A stretch of DNA of 64,000 nucleotides from Glandiceps talaboti (lineage: Eukaryota; Hemichordata; Enteropneusta; Spengelidae). Below the pieces are notes generated by a model that saw only the letters and a program-made list of their open reading frames with translations, made no database searches and was not told where the DNA came from. Position numbers and translations under genes: made by a program. Positions 51,372 through 63,300 of this stretch are shown piece after piece. The DNA lies in contig NC_135556.1 of the NCBI RefSeq assembly GCF_964340395.1, positions 10,652,001 through 10,716,000 of the forward strand. The letters run 5' to 3'. Every line of letters begins with the position of its first letter. Position 1 is the stretch's first letter.

Positions 51372-54300
51372 GTAAGAAGTCAATAAAAATACAACCAGTA
51401 ACACCTAAGTAGAATGATTCCACTGTGCTATTAGAACTTATGTATTTATAGTAATTATAAAATAACATTAGTTATATCACTTCAAAGGGGAATCCCAATC
51501 AGGAAATAAAAATATTTTTATAATAGTTGGGTTCTGGAGCAATCTGATTAAAATCCTATGTAGATGTCGGCTAATCGTGCATTGCTATCTTACCATCGTT
51601 ATTTAGCTTGAATTGACCTTCGTAGTACATGTTTACGTTTTTAGCCTGATCGCCTCCTCGTAGAGGTGGACAGAAAATATACCTTTGGAACACTGTACAG
51701 TTTATAACCTCTCAGTGTCTACAATCTCTCTGGTTTGGTAGTAAAGTGACCAAACTCACAACTCAAAGTATTTCCTAGCCAATCCTCACTACTTTAACTT
51801 TTTCTGCATGCAAGAAACACTTTCTTTTCTTTCTCAGGGAAAATGCCAATCATTCAGATTAAGGTCTGTTTACCATAGCTATTTTTATGAAAACAAAATT
51901 TTATTTTCTCTCACTTTTGTTTCCTTTGAATTTATTTGTTTATGATCATTCTTATTTATTCAGGGAAGAAGGCCAGGAAACATATTGGAAAGTTGAGGAT
52001 GGCAGGTCCATCAGTGAAATAGAACCATCAGATGGAAAAATTCAAAAATCCTATTATTTTGGTAAGCAAAGATGAGAAATTATTTATATGTATGTCAAAT
52101 ATTTGTCTCCATTAGAGCAGTATTGTCGAGTGCCTAGATAATGAAGCAGATAACTTGTAGATGTGAAAAGTAACACCAACTGTACACATTTCAAATGCTC
52201 TGTAACAAATAATACGGTAGTATCAGAGTTTAATTTAATGTAAATGGAGGCCTGAGTGACTCTTTTGTTTTCACAGATCGCGTGTTTGCTGGAAAAGAAA
52301 GTACGCAAACTGTATATAGTGAGACAGCACTGCCAATTGTGCAAGGGGCAATGAGTGGATACAATGGTGAGTAATACAAATTCAGGCTCTCTACCTTAAA
52401 TATTCCATGGTGTTATCATATTAGCAATTGTACAACTGTAGCACAAAGACAACTTGATTCTTTGACTTGTTTTGCATCTCAGTAAGTGAACTTTTTCAAA
52501 AAGTTTGATTTCCAATATAATGCAAGATCAGACCACCAAAAATGCTGTTTCCTTGCACCGGAATCCTATTTTGTATTAGTTCTGAATGGCAAACGTAAAA
52601 AGTGTACCTCATGTATTTCAGCTAAATCACTGCCTTCTTCAGGTGTTATTGCCAACAGGTCAGTGACATAGACTTGTCATGTGACCACAGTATCTTGCAT
52701 TTTCTGTTCAAATGTGTAGAACTTCAAAAGCAGAATGTAAATACTGGTACATGCACAATGCTGTACAGTGGCTCCATATGGTAGCAGTGGACCACTATAT
52801 TCACATTGTATAAAGTCACACTTTTCTGTCTCGAATATGAATCAAACTTCTTGAAATAGCCCAGTATGATTCTAGTAAACAGATGAAAGCCATTTTTTTG
52901 TACAGTACTCCTTTACTTTCTGTCATTATGTTACAAACTAAATGAAGAGATGAAACCATAAGTATCATGTTTATGTAATGTGTTCCCTTAGCGTGCACTG
53001 CTACAAATAATTTGTTTGAATATGATTTGCTTTTAGGTACTATATTTGCATATGGTCAGACATCCAGTGGTAAGACATTCACCATGCTTGGCACAGAACG
53101 GAGTCCAGGTGTTATAAGGAGGGCTGTTTCCGACATCTTTGAATTTATTGAAAATGTACGTATTGTAAGAACAGAAGTGCTATATATGGTTCTCATTACT
53201 AACATGTCAGGCTGGGTTGGTATGACATGTACATGTAGCGTCAGAGACATACTGACCTCGGGGAATTCTTTAAAACACATGTAAGCTTTGCAAGAGGGGT
53301 TGTTTAAAGGGGCACGAGTCAGACTGATAGCTGAACATTTTGTTTCATGTGAAGAAGTGCATGTGTCATTGTGGTTAACCATCACCATGAACCGTGACGG
53401 TGAGAGATGTGGCATAGCAGTTAGGTATGTGGCATAGGAGTTAGGTATAATGTGGCGTAGAAGTTAGGTATGTGGAATAGAAGTTAGGTATGTGGGATAG
53501 AAGTTAGCTATGTGGAATACAAGTTAGCTATGTGTCATAGAATTTAGCTATGTGTCATAGAAGTTAGCTATGTGTCATAGAAGTTAGCTATGTGTCATAG
53601 AAGTTAGCTATGTTGAATAGAAGTTAGCTATGTGTCATAGAAGTTAGCTATGTGTCATAGAAGTTAGCTATGTGTCATAGAAGTTAGCTATGTGTCATAG
53701 AAGTTAGCTATGTGTCATAGAAGTTAGCTATGTGTCATAGAAGTTAGCTATGTGTCATAGAAGTTAGCTATGTGGAATAGAAGTTAGCTATGTGTCATAG
53801 AAGTTAGCTATGTGTCATAGAAGTTAGCTATGTGTCATAGAAGTTAGCTATGTGTCATAGAAGTTAGCTATGTGTCATAGAAGTTAGCTATGTGTCATAG
53901 AAGTTAGCTATGTGTCATAGAAGTTAGGTATGTGGAATAGAAGTTAGCTATGTGTCATAGAAGTTAGCTATGTGTCATAGAAGTTAGCTATGTGTCATAG
54001 AAGTTAGCTATGTGTCATAGAAGTTAGCTATGTGTCATAGAAGTTAGCTATGTGTCATAGAAGTTAGCTATGTTGAATAGAAGTTAGGTATGTGGCATAG
54101 CAGTTAAGTAAACTGAATAAATATATTCAATGATGTGCTTTTTTGAAAAATAATATTCCACTTCTAATTTATGTGCTTGTGTGATTCAAATGATGTTTCC
54201 ATGCCAATACATAGGGTAAATGATAAAACCTTTACTGCCCGGATATTGGTTCTGCAGACCTCGGTAGTACTGCTTACGGGCCCCTCCTAAAGTCAGACCC

Positions 54301-57300
54301 TTCCACCATACAACCTTGGTCTGCAAAACCCATATTCCAGACTGTAGAGATTATTATTACAGTGCAAAAGTCTTTTCATTATCAGGTAATGTTATTCCTG
54401 TATGAAGGTCTCTCCTCATAGTATGGATATCATTTCACATTACAGACTCCGGATAGAGAGTTTCTCCTCCGTGTATCCTACACTGAACTGTATAATGAAG
54501 AGCTTCGTGATCTACTCGCGGCTGAAAAGAAGAATTTAAGCATGCGTGATGATGGGGTTGGTATTCATTCATGTATTCCTCCTCCACTGTGTGTTTTGTC
54601 AATTCTTTGAACAAGACTGTCACATAATTGAAATCTTCTTTGAAGCATTGAGAGTTTTTTTCTAATTTTCCCTTAATTGACAGTACATACTCAATACTCC
54701 TAATACTTTATTGTCATGTGTTTTTGTACATAGACCCTCCACCACTGGTGGAGGGTCTATGATTTGTACAATGAAATCTGTGGTGGTTTTGCGAAATACC
54801 ATGTTAAAAATGACATTCCAACAAACAACAAAATTTACTACTATGACAAAGAATACATTCAGTAAAAAAAACCACTACAACAACATTATGACTCGCATAA
54901 AATATGAACAGCAGTTGCATAAAAACTTTTTTGAAACGATTAGTTTTTGTTTTTAATAGATCTGTAATGTGTATTGGACAATAAAATATCAAACAGGAGG
55001 GGGGCTAAATGTCACAAGTGTGACTACTTTATTGTTATTTAAGATTATTTAAACATCATTTTTTTTTAAATGTTCTGCACTGTCTGTTTCTGTTTTTTTT
55101 ATTAAGAACTGTGTTATTACAGTTTTACAGGTTGTTAGTCTCAGTACCTGAAATAGCATGTAACCTTATAGTAGAGAGTCCAAATAGAACAAGAAGGTTG
55201 ACGTGTTCTAACTCTTGCCTGTAGCAATGCACATAGAATGGTAGTCTATCTGATAGGCCCTAGGGCTATTCGGCTTGCTTTATTATAAAGCAACCAAAGA
55301 GTGCATACTGCCAAGCGCACTGTTGGCGCTAGCCAAGTGTTGCATCTGGCCGAACAGGGTTACTGTGATTACGTTTTGGCTTTTATATTTGGCAACATTC
55401 CTAAGCACAGACCCAGGGTCTTACTACAAAACTAATGGAATTGTTCTCCTTTTATCATTGTACAGAAAAATGTTATAGTAATAAACCTTATGGAAGAACT
55501 GGTCACATCGTACCATGAAGTTTTAGATATCTTAAAGAAGGGAGAAGGTAATACACATGATTTGTCCAATAAAATTCATCCTCTGTCGTGTTGGTAGAAC
55601 GTTATATAGTTTAATCTTGCTGATGGTTTATATGCCCAAAATACCAATAGTGTATATAAGTACATTGTACTACCAAACCAGAGAGACGAGAGAGTTTCAA
55701 TAAGGTGACATGATGTTTTTGGCACAACATATTTTGTTACAAATTACGCAAAAAAAAAAGACATACACTGATGGCACACACACATGAATTTGTGTCCCCT
55801 TTTACATGTAATATTGATAAAATATGCCATTCATTATCCGGTACCAATACATTTGTCTTTATACTTCGTAAGTGATTGAACAATTTTGAATGAATATAAT
55901 GCCATTTTCAGTCAATGTGGGTAAGTTGACAAAATTATAGTTGGCTTTCATGAAATGAAACTTGTATTCACTGTGTTGCAATCATTGTCTCCCCACAGCA
56001 AGAAGACAAATTGCCGGGACCAACATGAACGAACACAGCAGTCGGTCCCATACAATATTCCGTATTGTGAGTATCTTTCTGTAATAGACCTGTTACTGCC
56101 ATGGTTCCATGATACATTTAATTATATGTCTCCCCATACAACACCATGTATTCTTAACACACTGGGTTTCATACAGAGGTGGTCGTCACCCTGGGTTTAT
56201 CAGTAAAATCCAGCTCTGTCATTGATTGGGTGCAGTCATTATTCTATAACATCACCCATAATTACATGTTAAGAGGCTATAACCATGTCTTTCCATCATT
56301 TCATGATAAAAATGTTATTTCAAATGTAATAAAGACAAAACGTAATAATACAAATGACATCATGTCATGCAATGCATCTTTGAACCACAAAATTAACTAT
56401 TCTTACTGTAACCATATATGCCATCCATCTACATAGGTCATTAGGAAAGTGACATCCACCCTGGCAGTGGTCAGTAGTGCTAAAGCAACAATTCTAGCAT
56501 GAACTTCATATTATTTCTAGTGAACTTTTCAAATTTTGCCACCCCAATAAATCTTTTCTGAATTGATAATGAACCTGATCAAAATGTTTCTCAACAGTAA
56601 AACTGAAATCTCTATCATTACCAAATGGGAAGGGGAATTGTAATTCAGACTGTGTTATGACAATTACAAAAGAATTGGTGATTGAATTTTAAATGATTAT
56701 TTCAAAATAAGCAAATGTGCTTTCTACTTTTTAAAACTTTTTTTGTGATGGTTTTCTTTTCAGATTATTGAGAGTAGAGAGATAGACAATAGTGATCTAG
56801 CCGTCAGAGTTGCTCACTTGGTAAGTGAAAATTTTACATTTATACAACTAAATAATATTTATTATATTTATTTTATGTGTGCATTGAACAACACTAGTTC
56901 AGACACTTGGTTGAATTTAGTTGTAATTTTGTAAGTTCCCAAATGTGTACGTTGAACAACACTAGTTCAGACACTTGGTTGAATTTAGTTGTAATTTTGT
57001 AAGTTCCCAAATGTGTGTGTGTTGAACAACACTAGTTCAGACACTTGGTTGAATTTAGTTGTAATTTTGTAAGTTCCCAAATGTGTGTGTGTTGAACAAC
57101 AATAGCTCAGATGCTTGGCCGAATTTAGTTGTAATTTTGTAAGTTCCCAAATTAGTAATTTACTTTGGTGCCATGATTGTAAAGGTCACACTACATATGG
57201 ATATACCCAAGAAAGAGAACGGAGCTTGAAGATCTGCTACTATCACACAGATACTTGAAAGTGTTTTTATAAATAATGATTTTTGCTTTTAATGCAGTGT

Positions 57301-60300
57301 ATATATTTTTATATACAGAATCTTGTAGATCTTGCTGGCTCTGAACGTGCAAATGAGACTGGAGCTGAAGGTATCCGTTTACACGAGGCTTGCAGTATAA
57401 ACCAATCATTATTCACCCTTGGCCAAGTTATCAAGAAGTTAAGTGGTCAAGCTGGACAGTCCAACATCCATATTCCGTATCGAGAATCTAAACTGACTCG
57501 TATGTTAAAGACCTCACTTGGTGGAAATGCTAAAACCGCTATTATTTGTATGGTTACCCCAGCAACCATTGGCCAAACCCACAGTACTCTACAGGTAAGT
57601 ATTTTGCAGTCCTTGGGGAAAATAATTTGAAATACAAGTCAAAACGATCTTAAAATGAACCCATTTTAGAATTCAAAATGGTTACCCGTTATTAAAGTCT
57701 TTGGGAAATACAAGATTTTTGACTCCTTCAATACAAGATGGTGGACCCCAAATTTCTTTTTACTGGTATTATTTCAAAAGGACCAGAATCATCTTTTCAT
57801 TTGGCAAAGTTTTTACATGACTAACACAGGTTATTACGCACATTGAAGTTCAAAGATTGTTAGCATTGAGCTTTCTATCTGTCCTGGTCAATAATCTTCT
57901 TCGGAATGACCAAATTCCATAGTTACAGGTGACCACTAGGTGGCGATATGACCTGTCTTGGTCCTTGATCCTCATCAGAATGACAAGATTCCTTGGTTAC
58001 AGCTGACCTAGTTTTTACAGATTTATAGATTTGCCCTCTAGTTGGCTGGTTGGTTGTTTTCTACCTAGACATAGCAAAATTGACAGAAACTGAATGTTAA
58101 AGATCAAAAAACTTCCTTTTAGTTTATCGCAGTAGTTTGAGTACCCGTACTTCATTTTGTGAAATATAGTCATGGGTGATGCCCTACACACTCAGCTACA
58201 CCAATATGATAGAGTTAAATCTGTGGTGCCCTAGCAACACTGTATTTTACTGTCCAAATAGTGAAGGTAGTTGTAGCAGAGAGACTCTTTATATTGGTCT
58301 ATTTACCATATCACCCTATTGTTCCAGTAGACTTGTTTACTTTGTGAAAATCTGTGACCATCTTGCTTTTCTTCAAACGAAAATTCATCTGTCTCAGTTA
58401 ACCATATTATTGACGATAGAGACAAAAACTGAAGTGTGAAGTCACAAATTTCAGATACAATTTTAAAGTTTGTGGTTGGAACAAAAGTTTAATGTGATAC
58501 TATGTTTTACTTTTGTACATCCTTTGAATAGTTTGCCAGTAATGCCAAGACTATCAAGAACAAACCCAACGTGAATGAAGTGTTGTCAGATGAAGCCATG
58601 CTGAGGAAATGTAGGAAGGAAATCCAGGAGCTGAAAGGCAGAATTTCAATGGTTTGTTTAGTATTTTGTTTTTAATTCAATAGGCCTTTCCAAAATTTGC
58701 CATGGTGGCGCTCTACTTCCTGTCTATGTGTACCTTGGGGGTATACATGGTATAGGTTACTTGGTTGATCATAGATCACTGCTGCTTTCCTCGATGTCTG
58801 AACAATGTAAAAAAGATCCCTGATTTACACTTCTACAGAATACCAAGGGACAAAGCTCTTAAGAAACGGTACAACGAGGTGATGATACCCCCAATTTGAG
58901 CAAGGGCGCTGTATTCTCAATTTCCTGTTTGCAGTCTGGAATGGCCTATTCTGTACTCCATTTTAACTGTGTGTCTCTTTAAAGATGTGTCAATGTCTGT
59001 ATGTTGAAACATCTTTCAACTACTTTGAAGTTAAATTCAATGACAGAGGCCGTCATGTTGTAAATGCAGTCAACCTTGAGAGTACAAAAAGAACTCTGTG
59101 ATTGGTCTATTTGCCACTGTATAATGACAGGTTTGAACCGTTTGAAGGCAATCTAACTTGTACGAGGCTAAATACCTTTCCTTGATGGCAGTTGGTGAGA
59201 GATGGCATAGTCGTAATGCCTTGATTGTTCAAGATGTATGATTGACAATTTACATGTACAACCCATAACACCAAAGTAAAGCATTTTCTGTTTGTACCAC
59301 AATCGTTTATAGCATCCATATCATTGAGTGTAAAAGCATACTGTTTCATTTGCTAATTGACTACATTACAAAGTGCACATGCTAGGCTTGTAAATAAACC
59401 AATTGAAACAGTATACTTTTACACTTGATATGAATGCTACAAATGGGTGTAACACAGAGAAAGTGCTTTACTTCAGTGTTACTTGTTGTAAAACACGCAC
59501 ATAAACAAACAAACAAACAAACAAACAACATACAACACTACCAATGATTACGATGGTACACCACACTGTCCTTTCTCACTCTATCTCACTTAATCTTCTG
59601 GACTTCACATCACGCAGCTTCAAAGTGGCACCCCAGGTGACCATGAAGAGCTACAAGAACAGTTGGAAAAGGAAAGAACTGAGAAAGAGGAATTAAAAGC
59701 TCTTCTTCAGCAAGAACAAGATGATAAAATTAACAAACTAAAGAAACTCATCATTGTATCAAGTGTATCCAAACAACAGGACACAAAGTCAAAGGTAAGA
59801 ACTGGAGATTAGTTTTTATATTGCACTTTTCCATACTGTGGTTTACAATCATTACCCGTGGCACAATGGTCCTCTATACTTCCCTCAATATATATAATCT
59901 ATTGTCGCCTTTGTAAGTACATATAGGATTAAATTCTTGCATAGTATTTTAATAGCAACCTCTATCTGTCGCCTAGGTCCCTATTTATACAGCTGAGTTG
60001 GCACACCAAATCTCTCTCAGCCACACATAGATAGTGGCACCTATTGGTCTGATATCCTGAACTGGAGTGTACAATTTAGCATGACAACAGACTTGATAGA
60101 ACTTCATTGTACAGACATAACTTGTTGATCAGTTTTCAGTCATTCCCAGGGTTAAATTTTAGCTGAAAGTACTACCGTAGAGTGACAATTGTCATTGTGA
60201 CCAAAATTTGGGAATTGCAGTGACTGTGTATTTTTTCTACACCTGAATTCACAAGTTGAAATATTTCTATTTGTACCTTAAAATTAGGAAACCTGGACCA

Positions 60301-63300
60301 ATGTGGCAACAATCCAACCAGTCATGTGTCCTGACTAAGCCCATTCAATTACTATTGAGTCACTATCATTTCCATTTTCAGTTCCACCGACGACAGACTT
60401 GGTGTCCGGGCACAGGGAAAAGTTTCTTCCCACCGTTGCCTCGCAGGGGAGTGGTCGGCCTTTCTGCCACTACAGAACTTTCCACACTAAACGAGAGTTC
60501 AGAATCCGTAATGTCGGATATCACTGAAGTGGACACATCTCAGGCTGGTAATGTACAACCCTCTTCTTCATTATGTTAACTTTTAGAGGCTTGGAGCTTG
60601 CATACCCGCCATTTTGAATATCCTGAATGTTGCATCATGGGCAATATGATGATAAATATGAATCAATCAGTATTGTAAACAATAATTGTTACATTGTTTG
60701 TAAACACCCATAGTCCTTTGCATCTGAGCATGCTCAGTCTGGATTGCAAGTTCCCAATTAGGTATTATTCCCTGATACTTTTCTTCGTTCAGTCAAGGAA
60801 AATATATGTGACCTAAGGGGCCTTATCACTACGAGTCAAAAGACAAGTCATGACGAAACCCTTAGGTCATGAGTATTTTCCAGCTGTCATGAAAAATATT
60901 GAAGAATAATATATGGTGACTTCGGGCACTGCAGAACCATTGACGTATCTGCGACTTGTCGTGATATAGAACAACCAGGGTATAAAAACATATTTTTGTT
61001 CAAACTTGTTCAACTTGGCTTGTGTGTGATATAACTCTGTGTCCGAGTTGTAGATGTATAGATCTGCATTTATTTATGGAAGTAAAGTTGTGATGACTTG
61101 TCAAATAATGCTAATAGAGATGGTGTTAGATTTGGTTGGAAAAGGGATGAGACAGCAATTCTTGACTACAGAGTGACCTTTACCATGGTGTCATTCTGGT
61201 TTGACTGTATGCGAATACCATTAACACATGTTTTCCTCAGCATTCTTGTTTCCTCCTGCATTAACACTTAACCTCATTGCATTCAAGAGACTTCCTGGGA
61301 GACAAGTTGAACATGCAGTCTTTTTGTTAAGGGTGGCGATAAGCAGGTAAAATCTACCAGGGTTCCCTAGTAGTTTACCAGGGTTCCCTAGTAGTTTACC
61401 GGGGTTCCCAACGGTGTGCCCTCTAAATGATAGCCAAATTTTGTTGTTGCGAGTCAAAAATGAGAAAAACTGTGATTTCTTGTCAGTCACCACATAGTAA
61501 GAGATAGGAGAAACACCAAATTTTGGTGCGTAACTAGAAATTGGGTGCATTGGTGGTGCGTCAAATTGGTTTTATAGAGGGCACATGGGTCCCCAAACTT
61601 TTACCTCTTTCTGTTACTGGGGTTCCCAATCTTTGCAAAAACACAATTTTTACCACCATTAATATGTACTTCTGTATTTCTCATTTATCTCACAGACGTC
61701 AGTGTATTCTCTAAGAGTAGTGGTAAGTAAACAAATTCTTAAATGAGAGCTCACCATGAAAACAATCTTCAAATTCTGCACACTAGAGACTTTCATGCAC
61801 TACTTTCCCTGTTAGTGTTACACCCTCCTGTCATTAGTGTTAGCTACTATCGTCTTCATGTAGTATAGATCTGTCATCTTGAGACTCCCATGTTGAATTT
61901 TAAGATTAAAATGTTATAATAACTTTCATCTGAATTGTCACACTATGCTTTAAAAATAACGGAAACCTTTCAAGTTTCATGTTAAAGTTAAAAAAAAAAA
62001 ATTTCTAAAGCACATTTTCCATTTTTGAAATATTCAAAAGCGCTGCATAAATGGTGTAAAAAAGATCTTTAAAAAACAGACAACAAACTAACAAACAATG
62101 GTAAAAAACCCAACAATTTGGTAGTTTCTGTGTAGTTTACAGTTTAGGTTTAGAGATGGTAATATTGTACAGTCATAACAAGTTTTAACGAAATAATATA
62201 AAAAATAGAAGAGCTAAGAATTTACACAAAGTGTAATTGGAAATCTTGAACCAATCTTTTTTAGATATAACCAAAAAGATTGGAGAAATGTCTGTGGTCA
62301 ACAGACTTCATAGAATAGAGAACAAAACACTACTTCAGTCTGATTTGAAATATGAAAGGATCCTTGGAACATTTTCAAATGGAAAGGAAAAGATTTCAAA
62401 TTTCCTTGATGACAAAATTATGGGGGGGGGGGGGGTTAAAATATATTACTTGTGGTCAATGAAATTTGACAATTCTGGTTGGTATTACTTGGGTTGTACC
62501 TATGGATGTCTAAATGTTAGTTGATTAAAATAAGGTCGTCGTGGCAAATTAGATTTTAAAAAATCGGGGCCAAAAATATCAAATTAAAAAAACCTTGATA
62601 GTAGGTATTGATATTCCTAGAGGTGTTAGATGGTTTTTTCAAGGCAAGATAATGGAATCAATGATATCGGGTGAAATGCATTCTACAAGGTGAAATTGAT
62701 ATTTGTTAATGATTGAAGTAAAAGTAAATATTTAGTTAAAGTATGGATGAGGATTTGGTATTTATTTATTTACAAATAACTTTTTAAAAAAAACACCTAA
62801 AATGTTTGTTATTGTACGTAAAATAACAACGCTGTTACATATTTTTATTACTCTTTTGCAATTTATTGAGTTACAAACAAGGACTTGGCATATGTTGTTT
62901 CACATTGATTTTTCAAGGGGGACCATGATAAAATTGTTTTATAAATTAAAAATCCAAAATGAATACCAAATCCTCATCCATATGGCCACTTTAAGGGTAC
63001 AATTACACTGTATTGTCTAGTAATTTAAACTTAATATGAAAATAACAAGTATGAAGTTAGAAGTAACATTTTGCATTTTACAAAACTCAATTAACGTCTA
63101 AACTTAAACTAAAATTATAGACAAATATAAACTTAAGATAAAGACTGTTATTCTGAGCATGGGAGTTATATAGGTGTTTTCTGTTCTTCCTTTTACTATC
63201 GTCTTGTAGATTTCTGTGATGCCGCAAACAACTCACTTTTCCAAACTGATTTGGACACTAAGCGTAAATCTTTGGAAAATGTCACTTCAGACACCGAAAC

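Noticed and set aside
62265-62434. Possible extra CENP-E exon starting [17 protein letters not shown] after TTTTTTAG
   Set aside because: The acceptor phase fits, but the nearest donor after the G run gives a length not divisible by three, which breaks the frame into the next exon, and there is no similarity to CENP-E.
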